64,000 nucleotides of DNA. Source: CAWAPD01 sp963783865. GTDB lineage: Bacteria > Actinomycetota > Thermoleophilia > UBA2241. This document shows, piece by piece, positions 8,369 through 17,066 of this stretch (position 1 is its first letter; each line of letters starts with the position of its first letter). The notes below the pieces were generated by a model, which was not told the origin of the DNA, made no database searches, and saw nothing but the letters and a program-made list of their open reading frames with translations. Both the position numbers and the translations under genes were made by a program. The DNA is taken from assembly GCA_963783865.1 (NCBI GenBank), contig CAWAPD010000002.1, positions 434,001 through 498,000 on the forward strand, written 5' to 3'.

Positions 8369-9916
8369 ATGCCCGGCCCTGTCCGACACGCGCCCCGACG
8401 GCTGTTGATCGTCCTTGCCGTCGCCGGCATCGCCGCGCTCGGCGCGGCTCTCGCGCATCCCGGCGCCGCCGGCTCGTCCGCCTCGGGGGCCCGCGCGGTC
8501 GTCCTCTCGGCCGGCTCGAGCGACACGGGAGCCGTCAGCGTCGGCTCGGCCCGCGCGGACAACACGGCGTCGGCTTCCCCCTCCGCCCCCTCGTCCACCC
8601 TCAGCTTCGGCTCGGCTACCGCCACCGTCAGCTCGTTCGTGACCGGCTCCGTCCTGACCTCGGCCTCGAAGGCGACCGTCACCGGGGTCAGCCTGTTTGG
8701 GCGCGTCACCGCCACCAGCGTCGACGTGCAGGCAAAGGCCTCGGCCACGGCATCCGCCGTGGCCGCCAGCCTGCCGACGCTGACCGTCACCGGCCTGGCG
8801 GTCGACGGGGAAGCGGTCGATACCGGCACCAGCGTCCCTGTCGACGGACTCGGCACCCTCACCTCGCTCGCGGGCGCGCACGAAGCCAGCGGCTCGTCGA
8901 GCAGCGCCTCCGCCGTCGGCATCCGGCTCGTCCTCGACACCGCGACCGACGGCTACCCCGCCGGCACGGTGATCGAGGTCGGGAGCGTGTCGGCCGCGGC
9001 CGACCAGCCCACACTGCAGTCGCTCACCCACACCGCCACGCCGTCGGCTTCGCCGACCCGGCGGAGCCCCACGCCGACCCCGACGCCGTCGCACAGCATC
9101 ACGCCGACGTACCAGCCTTCGCTGCCGCCGACCCAGACGTACCCGCCGATGCCGGCGCCGTCGCCGGCCTCGGCCGACGTGCTGGCGCGGTTCCCGGGGG
9201 CGGTCTTCCCCGTCGTCGGGCGCTGCTACTACAGCGACGACTTCGGCGGCTACCGCGCCGACATCCCCAGCCACAGCCACGAGGGCAACGATATCTTCGC
9301 GCCGGCCGGCGCCCCGGTGGTCGCTGTGCAGGACGGCACGGTGACCCTGAGCACCACCAGCATCGGGGGCAACAACGCCCACCTCACGACGGCCGCCGGC
9401 GACTACTTCTACTACGCCCACTTCTCGCGCTTCGCCGCCGGCCTGCAATCCGGCGCCCACGTCGTCGCCGGCCAGACCATCGGCTACGTGGGCACGACCG
9501 GCGACGCCCAGGGCACCTCGCCCCACTGCCACTTCGAGATCCACCCGGGCGGCGGCGCGGCCGTCGACCCGTACCCCTACCTCGAGGCGTGGCGGCTTGC
9601 CGGACACGTGATCACGACGGGCACCGACGAGAACGGGCAGACGGTCTCGGGCGGGTTCGACCCGAGCCTGCTGAGCCAGTATGGCGTGCCGGGCCAGGGC
9701 GCCGTCGCCTCGCCGGCGGCGCTGACCGACGCCGGCCTGGCCAAGGTCGCCGGCGCCCTCGGCGATCTCGACGCGACGCTGCAGGTCGGCGCCGGGCGCC
9801 CGCTGCCCCGCAGCGGCTCCTCCGGCGCCGGCGCCGTCGGCATGATCTTCGTGGTGCTGAACACGGCCGGCGCGGTGCTGCTCAAGCGCCTGCACGTCGC
9901 CGCCCTGCTGCTCTAG
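8369..9916 (+). CDS. secreted M23-family metallo-endopeptidase with low-complexity N-terminal region
   Basis: The 515-residue protein starts with a positively charged segment and hydrophobic stretch (RRLLIVLAVAGIAALGAAL), a signal peptide or anchor. Residues to about 220 are rich in Ser, Ala, Thr and Val and contain no family I know; a Pro/Thr/Ser linker follows; then comes an M23 (LytM) domain with the zinc ligands in HSHEGNDIFAPAG (H and D) and HCHFEIHPGGG. It ends in a hydrophobic tail. M23 enzymes cut peptidoglycan cross-bridges outside the membrane. The start is fixed by the abutting -10 box. It is monocistronic and followed by tRNA-Gly on the other strand. Confidence 0.88.
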   Translation: MPGPVRHAPRRLLIVLAVAGIAALGAALAHPGAAGSSASGARAVVLSAGSSDTGAVSVGSARADNTASASPSAPSSTLSFGSATATVSSFVTGSVLTSASKATVTGVSLFGRVTATSVDVQAKASATASAVAASLPTLTVTGLAVDGEAVDTGTSVPVDGLGTLTSLAGAHEASGSSSSASAVGIRLVLDTATDGYPAGTVIEVGSVSAAADQPTLQSLTHTATPSASPTRRSPTPTPTPSHSITPTYQPSLPPTQTYPPMPAPSPASADVLARFPGAVFPVVGRCYYSDDFGGYRADIPSHSHEGNDIFAPAGAPVVAVQDGTVTLSTTSIGGNNAHLTTAAGDYFYYAHFSRFAAGLQSGAHVVAGQTIGYVGTTGDAQGTSPHCHFEIHPGGGAAVDPYPYLEAWRLAGHVITTGTDENGQTVSGGFDPSLLSQYGVPGQGAVASPAALTDAGLAKVAGALGDLDATLQVGAGRPLPRSGSSGAGAVGMIFVVLNTAGAVLLKRLHVAALLL

Positions 9917-10007
9917 CCGCAGGCCCCTGGGCTGCGCGCCCGAGGAGCGACGGGAAGAGCGACCAGGCGGACGCACTCGGCCTGACAACGGTCGAAACGG
10001 AGGGATC

Positions 10008-10083
10008 TGGAGCGGGTGACCGGGCTCGAACCGGCGGTCTTCAGCTTGGGAAGCTGACGCGTTACCAGCTACGCTACACCCGC
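10008..10083 (-). tRNA. tRNA-Gly(CCC)
   Basis: A 76-nt cloverleaf with acceptor stem GCGGGTG/CACCCGC, anticodon loop TTCCCAA closed by a TCAGC/GCTGA stem, T-loop TTCGAGC and an encoded CCA. The anticodon CCC reads GGG glycine codons. Confidence 0.95.
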
Positions 10084-10093
10084 GCAGACCTCT

Positions 10094-10123
10094 AGATTAC
10101 CCACTCGCGACGCCGAGCCGCAA
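10094..10123 (-). promoter_or_regulatory. promoter of tRNA-Gly
   Basis: Minus-strand TTGCGG (10118-10123), 18-nt spacer and TAATCT (10094-10099) place the transcription start about 4 nt before the mature 5' end. Confidence 0.55.
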
Positions 10124-10148
10124 GACGCCGCGCGGCGCGCGGACGCGG

Positions 10149-10976
10149 TCAGTCCTGCCGACTCTCCGCGTCGGCGAGGTCGATGCAGGCGGTCAGCGTC
10201 GCGTAGGCCCCCAGGTAGTCGCCGCCCTCGATCCGCACGCTGCGCGCGTCGACGCGCTCGACGCCCGGGCACGTCGCCGCGGCATCGCAGAAGTCGCTGC
10301 GGGTGAAGACGATGCGGATCGCGCTGTCGTGCCAGGGAGGCGCTGGGGGCGGCAGGGCCGCCCCCAGCGCCTCCTCGACCCCGCGCGCGATCCGTTCGCG
10401 GACGAGCGCCGCCGGCAGCAGCCGGGCGCTCGTGCGCGTCAGGCCCTGCTTGACGACCGCGACGGTCGCGCCGGGCAGCGCCTCGCGCGCCTCGGCCGCC
10501 AGCTTGTCGTCGCCCGAGACGAACGCCACCGGCACGCCGAAGGCGCCGGCCACGGCGGCGTTCAGGGCCAGTTCGCCGGCCTCGATCGCGTCGTCGACGC
10601 GCACGCGGAAGACGGTCGAGCTGAAGGTGTGGTCCAGGACCGCCGCGCGGGTGCCCGCCCGGGCGTGGTAGCCGACGAGCAGCGCGGCGTCGAAGCTCTC
10701 GTCGAGGCCCGACATCATCCCCAGGGGAGGCTGCAAGCCGCCGACCAGCGTGCACCCGGCGGGCAGACCCTCGGCGGAGAGGCCGGCGCCGGCGCCGTGG
10801 GCGTCGCAGACGACCACGGCGCCGGCGCCGGCCGCGACGCAGCCCTCGAGCGCGGCGTCGAGGTCGGCCCGCATCAGCGCACGGCCGTCGGCGTAGGCGG
10901 CTGCCCCGGCGCGGGTCTGCCCGGCAGAGACCACGCCGCCACAGCCCTCCATATCGATGCTGACGAAGACTTTCAT
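10149..10976 (-). CDS. M55 family D-aminopeptidase (DppA-like)
   Basis: DppA-type enzymes are zinc D-aminopeptidases that remove N-terminal D-amino acids, for instance from D-Ala peptides released from the cell wall. The 275-residue product opens with the family motif VFVSIDMEGCGGV carrying metal-binding D and E, then VCDAHGAG near residue 60 and GYHARAG near residue 105. It lies 52 nt downstream of an M42 aminopeptidase gene in the same direction, so the pair looks like a peptide-degradation unit, and the nearby secreted M23 enzyme could supply fragments. The coding sequence contains an 18-bp perfect palindrome at 10336-10374 that encodes a Gly/Ala/Pro-rich segment. Confidence 0.88.
   Translation of the reverse strand: MKVFVSIDMEGCGGVVSAGQTRAGAAAYADGRALMRADLDAALEGCVAAGAGAVVVCDAHGAGAGLSAEGLPAGCTLVGGLQPPLGMMSGLDESFDAALLVGYHARAGTRAAVLDHTFSSTVFRVRVDDAIEAGELALNAAVAGAFGVPVAFVSGDDKLAAEAREALPGATVAVVKQGLTRTSARLLPAALVRERIARGVEEALGAALPPPAPPWHDSAIRIVFTRSDFCDAAATCPGVERVDARSVRIEGGDYLGAYATLTACIDLADAESRQD
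10336..10374. repeat. perfect inverted repeat inside the M55 gene
   Basis: Arms of 18 bp (10336-10353, 10357-10374) flank a 3-nt AGG loop, covering about codons 200-214. It encodes an EEALGAALPPPAPP segment. Confidence 0.75.
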
Positions 10977-11028
10977 GCCTGCCGCCCAGCCATCGGAGAG
11001 GCGATCGCGCCCCGGGGCCGGCCGCGCC

Positions 11029-12099
11029 TCAGACGCGGGGGACGAAGTAGCCCGGCTCCGAGACCTCGCCGATGCGGCGCGCGAGGGCGGCCACCAGCCG
11101 CGCCGCCGCCTCGAGGTCGGCCGTCGCGCAGACCTCGTTGGGCGAGTGCATGTAGCGGATCGCGACGCCGATGTTCATCGCCGCCGTGCCCACGCCGGCC
11201 GCCTGCAGGACGTCGTTGTCGGTCGACGTCTCCGACGGATAGGCCTTGACCTGCACCGGCACGCCCTCGGCCGCGGCGACCTCGAGCGCCAGCGCCAGGA
11301 GTCGCGGGTTGGTCGCGCCGCCACGAGCCAGCACGACGCCGGCCCCCAGGCTCAGCGCGCCGCCCGCCTTGCGCGGCTCGACCTCGGGCTGGTCGGTGGC
11401 GAAGTCCCCGTCGGCGACCAGCATCACGTCGGGCGCCAGCCGCCGGGCGCCGACCATGGCGCCGAGGAACCGGGTCTCCTCCTGCACCGTCGAGAGCGCC
11501 GTGAGCCTGGCCTTGCCGGGCTTGTCCGCGTAGAGACGCAGCGCCCTGAAGGCGACGTAGACACCGGTGCGGTCGTCCAGGCCCTGACAGGCCACGACGC
11601 CCGGCGACAGCTCGGCGAAGTTCGGTTCGAAGGTGATCGGGTCGCCGACGGCGATCCGCTCGAGGGCCGCGTCGCGGCCGGCCGCCCCGATGTCGATCCA
11701 CTGCTCGTGGAGCGGCGGCGCCTGGTTGCGCTCGGCCTCGGGGATGACGTGCGTCGGCTTCTTGCCGACGACGCCGCGCACCGGTCCGCCCCGGCCGTGG
11801 ACGACCAGGGCCCGGCCCGGGAGCAACAACGGGGCCACGCTGCCGATGGCGTCGAAGTAGACGAAGCCGCCGTCGTTGACCCAGGTGACCTGCAGCCCGA
11901 TCTGGTCGACGTGGCCGGTGACCACGACCTGCGGCGCGCCGCCCGGGTTGACCTCGGCGACGACGTTGCCCACCACGTCGGTCTCGGGCGAAGCCACCGC
12001 GGCCGCGTAGCGGCGGACGACCTCCTGGGCGGGCTCCTCGAACCCGCTGGGGCCGGGCGCCGACAGCAGGTCGCGCAGGAACTCGAGGTCGACTGGCAT
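11029..12099 (-). CDS. M42 family aminopeptidase/glutamyl-type peptidase
   Basis: M42 enzymes are self-compartmentalising di-metal aminopeptidases of the cytoplasm. The 356-residue product shows the family sequence LSAPGPSGFEEPAQEVV at the N-terminus, the first metal ligands in VTGHVDQIGLQV (about residues 61-72), the catalytic-base region VQEETRFLGA with tandem glutamates, and the metal aspartate in VADGDF. Start ATG 12099 follows AAAGGAGGAG. It is the first gene of a two-gene peptide-utilisation unit with the M55 gene and is divergent from the BlaI-type regulator. Confidence 0.9.
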   Translation of the reverse strand: MPVDLEFLRDLLSAPGPSGFEEPAQEVVRRYAAAVASPETDVVGNVVAEVNPGGAPQVVVTGHVDQIGLQVTWVNDGGFVYFDAIGSVAPLLLPGRALVVHGRGGPVRGVVGKKPTHVIPEAERNQAPPLHEQWIDIGAAGRDAALERIAVGDPITFEPNFAELSPGVVACQGLDDRTGVYVAFRALRLYADKPGKARLTALSTVQEETRFLGAMVGARRLAPDVMLVADGDFATDQPEVEPRKAGGALSLGAGVVLARGGATNPRLLALALEVAAAEGVPVQVKAYPSETSTDNDVLQAAGVGTAAMNIGVAIRYMHSPNEVCATADLEAAARLVAALARRIGEVSEPGYFVPRV

Positions 12100-12126
12100 G
12101 ACGGCTCCTCCCTTTCCGACGGCGAG

Positions 12127-12132
12127 AGTCTA
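12127..12132 (-). promoter_or_regulatory. extended -10 promoter of the M42-M55 unit
   Basis: TGATAGACT on the minus strand gives an extended -10 box, a start near 12120 and a 21-nt leader holding AAAGGAGGAG. Confidence 0.55.
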
Positions 12133-12202
12133 TCACCCGGCTCCAGCGCCGGGACGCGGTCGACGGACACCGCGCCCGCCACCGGTTTATGCCAGCACAT
12201 GA

Positions 12203-12253
12203 TGGGTATCAGTCAGTTTTAGTGCGATAATACTTGCTTCGTTGCGATACCCA
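12203..12253. promoter_or_regulatory. divergent control region with 8-bp dyad flanking a -10 box
   Basis: TGGGTATC (12203-12210) and its complement GATACCCA (12246-12253) flank GATAAT (12226-12231), the likely -10 of the BlaI-type gene. The opposite strand of the same AT-rich stretch reads TATTAT. A dyad around a promoter fits autoregulation by a dimeric repressor, but the half sites are 35 nt apart, so this is tentative. Confidence 0.35.
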
Positions 12254-12287
12254 GCGGCAGGCCGGGCACGATCGAAGGGGGCGTGGC

Positions 12288-12707
12288 ATGGAACAGATCA
12301 AACCGAAGTGGTTGAAGAGCACGAAGGGCGCTCCGTTCACCGGGATCGGCTCGCTCGAGGCGGACATCCTGGCGATCATCTGGGAGCGCCAGCGCGCCAC
12401 GGTGCGCGACGTTTACGAAGTGCTGCGCGGGCAGCGCCAGATCGCCTACACGACCGTCATGACGGTCATGAACAACCTGGTCAAGAAGAACCTGCTGTCG
12501 CAGGACAAGTCGGCGATCGCCTACGTCTACACGCCGGCGATCCCCGGCAACGAGGTGGCCAGCACGATCCTCGACAGCGTGGTCCAGCGTCTGTTCCGGG
12601 GTCGCTCCAACGCCGCCATCTCGCACCTGCTCGGGCTCTCGGGCGAGCTCGACGCCACACAGACGGAGGAGCTCCGCAAGTACGCCCAGGAACACTTCGT
12701 GGCCTGA
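12288..12707 (+). CDS. BlaI/MecI/CopY-family transcriptional repressor
   Basis: The 139-residue protein has an N-terminal winged helix (LEADILAIIWERQRATVRDV to TTVMTVMNNLVKKNLL, about residues 23-65) typical of BlaI/MecI repressors and a C-terminal dimerisation helix region. These regulators are normally inactivated by cleavage by a BlaR1-type membrane protease, which is absent here, or by metal (CopY type). I started at ATG 12288, preceded by an AAGGGGG site; an upstream ATG at 12234 is in the promoter. Its target is not evident; the divergent peptidase genes are candidates. Confidence 0.85.
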   Translation: MEQIKPKWLKSTKGAPFTGIGSLEADILAIIWERQRATVRDVYEVLRGQRQIAYTTVMTVMNNLVKKNLLSQDKSAIAYVYTPAIPGNEVASTILDSVVQRLFRGRSNAAISHLLGLSGELDATQTEELRKYAQEHFVA

Positions 12708-12721
12708 GCCTTCGCGGAGGT

Positions 12722-12776
12722 ACGCGAGAAGGGGCGGCGGTGGCGCCACAGGCGCCACCGCCGCCCCTTCTCGCGT
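12722..12776. terminator. bidirectional hairpin between blaI-like gene and argS
   Basis: Perfect 26-bp arms (12722-12747 and 12751-12776) with a 3-nt ACA loop separate two convergent genes. The inner GGGGCGGCGGTGGC core also occurs in the radA hairpin at 21579-21621. Confidence 0.75.
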
Positions 12777-12781
12777 CCGTC

Positions 12782-14557
12782 TCACATGCTCTCCGGCGCC
12801 TCCACCCCGAGCAGGCCCAGCCCCGTGGCCAGGATCGTCCGGGTGGCCACGCACAGGTCGGTGCGCAGCGTGGCGACCGCCTCGTCGTCGGTCAGCACGC
12901 GGCAGTGCTTGTAGAACACGTGGAAGGTGGCCGCCAGCTCGCCGAGGTAGCCGTGCACGCGGTGGGGCTGGCGGCGCTCCACCGCCTCGAGCACGACCGC
13001 CGGGAAGCGCGTCAGCGCCGCGGTCAGCGTCTTCTCGTGCTCGTTGGGCACGACCGCCGAGACGTCGGCCCGCGGCCGCCCCCCGGCGCGTCCGTCCACG
13101 TTGCGCAGGATGCTGCAGATGCGGGCGTGCGCGTACTGGACGTAGTAGACGGGGTTCTTGGACGACTCCTCGACCGCCAGGTCGAGGTCGAGGTCGAGCG
13201 TCGAGTCGGGGCTGCGCCCGACCATGAAGAAGCGCACGGCGTCGACGCCGATGGCCTCGATCAGGTCGTCGACGGTGACGATGTCGCCGCGCCGCTTGGA
13301 CATGCGCTTCGCCTCGCCGCTCTGCAGCAGGTTCACGAGCTGGCCGATGATCAGCTCCAGCCGGTCGGGGTCGTGCGGCGGCAGCGCCGTGAAGGCCGCC
13401 TTCATGCGCGGCACGTAGCCGTGGTGGTCGGCGCCCCAGATGTCGATCAGGTGCTCGAAGCCGCGGTCCAGCTTGTCGCGGTGGTAGGCGATGTCCGAGA
13501 CGAAGTAGGTCGGGTCGCCGGTCTGGCGCACGAGGACCCGGTCCTTGTCGTCGCCGTAGTCGGTCGTCTTGAGCCAGACGGCGCCGTCGGCGTCGTAGAG
13601 GTGGCCCTCCCCGTCCATCTGGACCAGGGCCTTGCCGACCTCGCCGTGGAACCCGCGCCACTCGGCGTCGCCGCCCTCGTAGAGCGAGGCCTCGCTGGTC
13701 CACACGTCGAACGCCACGCGCAGCCGCTCGAGCGTGACGCGGAACAGCGCCAGCACCGCGTCGCGGCCCCAGAGCTTGATCTCGTCGACGGTGGCAGCCG
13801 GCAGGGCGCTCACGTCGGGAGCGGCCGCCTCGACGGCGGCGCGGTGGCGGTCGCCGACCTCGGCGACCAGCCGCGCCGCCAGGTCGGCCACGTAGTCGCC
13901 CAGGTAGCCGTCGGCCGGCACCGCCATGTCGACGCCGAGCTGCTGCGCGTAGCGCGCCGCCAGCGACTGCCCGAAGCGGAGGATCTGCGTGCCGTAGTCG
14001 TTCACGTAGAACTCGCGCGTCACGTCGTGGCCGGCGAACGACGCCAGGCGGCAGAGCGCGTCGCCGTAGGCCGCGTAGCGGGCGTGGCCGACGTGCAGCG
14101 GGCCGGTGGGGTTCACGCTCACGAACTCGATGTTCAGGCGGCGCCGGCGGTCGGGCGGGAGCACGTCCCGCCCGTACCCGGCGCCGCGCTCGACCATGGT
14201 GGCCACGGCGCCCAGGTACCAGGCCGGGCTGAGGTGCAGGTTGAGGAAGCCGGGGCCGGCGACCTCGTAGCGGGCGCACACGCCCGCTCCGTCGCCGGCC
14301 AGCCAGCGGCGGCCCAGCTCCTCGGCCAGGTCGCGGGGCTTGCGGCCGAGGCGGCCGGCCGCCGCCAGGGCCACGCTGGTCGAGAGATCGCCGAACTCGG
14401 GCCGGGCCGGCGCCGTCAGCTCGACGGGCGGCAGGGCTGCCGGCCCGGCCGCCGCCTCACCCGCCTGGGTCTCCACAGCCGCCTCGGCCGCGACGGCCTC
14501 GAGCGCACGCTGCAGCGAGCGCTCGAGTCCTGCCAGCTCGAAGAGCGTGTCGGTCAC
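12782..14557 (-). CDS. argS: arginyl-tRNA synthetase
   Basis: Class I synthetase charging tRNA-Arg. The 591-residue length is normal. The N-terminal Add-1 domain is followed by the HIGH-type motif VNPTGPLHVGHARYA (about residues 132-146) and a KMSKR motif in KRMSKRRGD, then the C-terminal DALR anticodon-binding domain to the end. It starts with GTG. It lies upstream of a strong bidirectional hairpin and downstream of rlmH in the same direction (45-nt gap). Confidence 0.96.
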   Translation of the reverse strand: MTDTLFELAGLERSLQRALEAVAAEAAVETQAGEAAAGPAALPPVELTAPARPEFGDLSTSVALAAAGRLGRKPRDLAEELGRRWLAGDGAGVCARYEVAGPGFLNLHLSPAWYLGAVATMVERGAGYGRDVLPPDRRRRLNIEFVSVNPTGPLHVGHARYAAYGDALCRLASFAGHDVTREFYVNDYGTQILRFGQSLAARYAQQLGVDMAVPADGYLGDYVADLAARLVAEVGDRHRAAVEAAAPDVSALPAATVDEIKLWGRDAVLALFRVTLERLRVAFDVWTSEASLYEGGDAEWRGFHGEVGKALVQMDGEGHLYDADGAVWLKTTDYGDDKDRVLVRQTGDPTYFVSDIAYHRDKLDRGFEHLIDIWGADHHGYVPRMKAAFTALPPHDPDRLELIIGQLVNLLQSGEAKRMSKRRGDIVTVDDLIEAIGVDAVRFFMVGRSPDSTLDLDLDLAVEESSKNPVYYVQYAHARICSILRNVDGRAGGRPRADVSAVVPNEHEKTLTAALTRFPAVVLEAVERRQPHRVHGYLGELAATFHVFYKHCRVLTDDEAVATLRTDLCVATRTILATGLGLLGVEAPESM

Positions 14558-14602
14558 CGTCTCGTCCCTCTGGTCCGGCGCCCGGCCCCTGCCGGACGCG
14601 TC

Positions 14603-15067
14603 CTAGTGATGGTACCGCTCGTTGCGGGCGATCTTGCAGGCCCGGTAGAGCTGCTCGGCCAGCACCAGCCGCGCGAGCTGGTGCGGCAGGGTCAGCGGCG
14701 ACAGCGACAGCCGCTCGCCGCAGGCCTCCTTGACCGCCGGCGCCAGTCCCAGCGAGCCGCCGATCACGAACGTGACCGGCGGCCGCTCGAGCCAGCCCTG
14801 CAGCCGCTTGGCGAACGTCTCGGAGTCGAACGCCCGTCCCGGCGCGTCGAGCGCGACCACCGTACCCCGGGCCGGCAGCGCCTCGAGCACCCGCCTGCCC
14901 TCGCCGCGCAGCACCTCCGCCGGCGTCCTGCCCTTGAGGCTGAGCTCACGCACCTCGCGCACCTCGAGCGTCACCATGCCGGCGAGCAGCCGGCGGTAGT
15001 GCTCGAAGGCCGGACGCAGGTGCGTGTCGAGCGTGCCCACGGCGAGGATGTCGATGCGCGGCGGCAC
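14603..15067 (-). CDS. rlmH: 23S rRNA pseudouridine-1915 N3-methyltransferase
   Basis: RlmH methylates pseudouridine 1915 of 23S rRNA using S-adenosylmethionine with a SPOUT knot fold. The 154-residue size is right, and the C-terminal knot motifs are visible: VIGGSLGLAP (about residues 100-110), LSLSPLTLPHQLARLVLAEQLYRA and the invariant YHH terminus. The start is GTG. It probably shares a transcript with argS downstream, while a hairpin separates it from the upstream GGDEF gene. Confidence 0.95.
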   Translation of the reverse strand: MPPRIDILAVGTLDTHLRPAFEHYRRLLAGMVTLEVREVRELSLKGRTPAEVLRGEGRRVLEALPARGTVVALDAPGRAFDSETFAKRLQGWLERPPVTFVIGGSLGLAPAVKEACGERLSLSPLTLPHQLARLVLAEQLYRACKIARNERYHH

Positions 15068-15105
15068 GGGCGGCTACGCTACCACGCGGCCGCGGCGGGC
15101 GGCAA

Positions 15106-15148
15106 CGGGGCGGGGGGCGGGGCCGTGCCGGCCCCGCCCCCCGCCCCG
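15106..15148 (-). terminator. hairpin after the V4R-GGDEF gene
   Basis: Perfect 19-bp arms (15106-15124, 15130-15148) enclose the loop GTGCC. The same loop and flanks recur in the hairpin at 43452-43494. Confidence 0.65.
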
Positions 15149-15152
15149 CCCC

Positions 15153-16322
15153 TCACTCGGCCGGCGGCGAGTAGAACCCGACGTTCCCCGCCCCCTTCGA
15201 CTTGGCGATGTACATCGTCGTCGACGCCTTGGCCACGAGCTCCTCGACCAGGTTGCCGTCGTCGGGGAAGGTCGCCACGCCGGCGCTGGCGCTGAGCACG
15301 AAGGTGCGGCCGCCGACCTCGGTCGTCACCTCGCGCAGGGCCGCGAGGAGGCGCTCCAGCGCCACGTCGGCGCCGGCGTCGGCGGTCTCGGGCAGGACCA
15401 GCAGGAACTCGTCGGCGCCGTAGCGGCAGGTCAGGTCGCAGGTGCGCACCCGCGCCCGCAGCTCGTCGGCCCAGACCTTGAGCACGGCGTCGCCGGCCTC
15501 GAGCCCGCCGGTCTCGTTGACCGTCGCGAACCCGTCGATGTCGAGCATCACGAAGGCGACCTGGCGCTGGTAGCGGCGCGCCCGCGCCAGCTCGAGCGCG
15601 GCGTGCTCGCGGGTGTGGCGGAAGTTGTACATGCCGGTCAGCGGGTCGTGGGTCTGCGAGGTCGCCTGCTCGGTGACGAGGTTCAGGTTCTCGAGGGCGA
15701 TCTCCGACTGCTCCGCCAGGCCGCCGAGCAGCCGGCGCTGGACCTCGCGCTGCGTGCCGTCCTCGGCGTACACGTAGCCGTCGTGCTCCGACAGGTAGGC
15801 CTCGAACTGGCACACGGTGTCGCCCAGGCCCCAGCACAGGGTCTCGCGGGTCAGCACCGGGCGTCCGGTCAGACGCTCGAGCACTCCGTCGATCAGGCCG
15901 CGCTCGAAGTCGCAGAGCGCGGCCCCCGTGGCCGGCAGGCGATAGCAGGTGATGCAGTGCGAGAGCTTGACCAGGACCTTCTCCTCGTCGACCTCGACCT
16001 CGAGCTCGCCGAGGTCCATCTGGGTGAACCAGTCCTTCAGGTCCTGGATCGACTGCAGCTCGAGGCCGCCGCTGAACTGCTTGGCGGCCATGTAGAGCAC
16101 GGTGCCCGAGCAGCCGCCCAGCACCTGGGGCAGCAGGACCAGCTGGAGCAGCCGGAAGAGCGCGGGGCTGACGCACACCTCCTCGTCGCTGGCGTTCTGG
16201 ATCTGGGAGGCGGTCGGGAGCGGCTGCGCGTCGGCCGGACGCGTGAGCTCGAGCAGGTTGCGCAAGGTCCGCGAGAACAGGTCGGCGAGCGCGAGGTCTT
16301 CGCGTGAACGGATGTCGGTCAT
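15153..16322 (-). CDS. V4R-domain sensor with diguanylate cyclase (GADEF) domain
   Basis: The roughly 389-residue protein has an N-terminal V4R (4-vinyl-reductase) ligand domain, recognisable from SHCITCYRLPATG, CDFERGLIDGVLERLTG and the cysteine-containing CWGLGDTVCQFE, about residues 70-190. The C-terminal half is a GGDEF domain starting at DPLTGMYNFRH, with active-site loop RYGADEFLL (GADEF instead of GGDEF) and an inhibitory I-site RTCD five residues before it. It is therefore probably a cytoplasmic diguanylate cyclase responding to a small hydrophobic or metal-bound ligand. The ATG at 16322 was chosen because it follows a GGGGGTGGG-type site; a longer frame reaches 16436. Confidence 0.85.
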   Translation of the reverse strand: MTDIRSREDLALADLFSRTLRNLLELTRPADAQPLPTASQIQNASDEEVCVSPALFRLLQLVLLPQVLGGCSGTVLYMAAKQFSGGLELQSIQDLKDWFTQMDLGELEVEVDEEKVLVKLSHCITCYRLPATGAALCDFERGLIDGVLERLTGRPVLTRETLCWGLGDTVCQFEAYLSEHDGYVYAEDGTQREVQRRLLGGLAEQSEIALENLNLVTEQATSQTHDPLTGMYNFRHTREHAALELARARRYQRQVAFVMLDIDGFATVNETGGLEAGDAVLKVWADELRARVRTCDLTCRYGADEFLLVLPETADAGADVALERLLAALREVTTEVGGRTFVLSASAGVATFPDDGNLVEELVAKASTTMYIAKSKGAGNVGFYSPPAE

Positions 16323-16465
16323 GCCGTACCCACCCCCTGCCCCGCGCCCGCGGCTGCGGGGCTTCGATCGGAAGGGCCCCTCGGGGCCCTGCCCCCGGCC
16401 GGTATACTCTAGCGCATCATGCCCGTCCCCGGCCACGGCGCGCCCCGCGTGCCGGCAAGGAGTCC

Positions 16466-17066
16466 ATGGACGAGACCCCGGCCCACCGCCTCAGCAAGCG
16501 CGAGCTGCGCGCCGAGGTCGGGCATGCGCGAGACCGGCTCGACGCCGCGGAGCGCTCCCGGGCCGACGCCGCGATCGTCGCCGCACTCCACCGGCTGCCC
16601 GAGATCGAGGCGGCGCGCATGGTGTTCTGCTTCGTCAGCTTCCGCAGCGAGGTCGACACCCTGCCGTTCATCGAGGACTGCCTGAGGGCCGGCAAGGCCG
16701 TGGCGGTGCCGCGCGTGCTCGGGCCCCGGCACATGGAGGCCTTCCTGGTGACGCCACCCGCCGACCGACCTGGTGACCGGCGCCTGGGGCATCCCCGAAC
16801 CGCGCGAGTCGCTGCTGCGACTCGACCCCGAGCGGATCGACGCCTGCGTGCTGCCGGGGCTGGCGTTCGACACCGGCGGCGGGCGCATCGGCTACGGCGG
16901 CGGCTTCTACGACACCTACCTGCCGCGCCTGCACCACACCGTGCCCAGGATCGGGGTGGCGTTCGAGGTGCAGGTCGTCGACCACGTGCCGCGCGACGGG
17001 CACGACCACAGGGTCGACACGATCGTCACCGAGCGCCGGGTGATCCGGGTCGCCGAAGGCGAGTGA
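16466..17066 (+). pseudogene. 5-formyltetrahydrofolate cyclo-ligase, disrupted by a frameshift
   Basis: The enzyme converts 5-formyl-THF to 5,10-methenyl-THF with ATP. The first part, MDETPAHRLSKRELRAEV to MEAFLVTPPAD, is in one frame (ATG 16466 with AAGGAG). The rest, LVTGAWGIPEP to GYGGGFYDTYLPRL and the end, is in another. The join coincides with a tandem duplication GACCGACC at 16763-16770; removing four bases restores a continuous ~199-residue protein with the catalytic GxGxGYYD-like motif. So it is either a recent pseudogene or a sequencing or assembly error. Both halves otherwise look under selection. Confidence 0.8.

Noticed and set aside
12242..15295. Plus-strand open frame of 1000 codons opposite argS and rlmH
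   Set aside because: Antisense to two unambiguous genes; runs through the bidirectional terminator.
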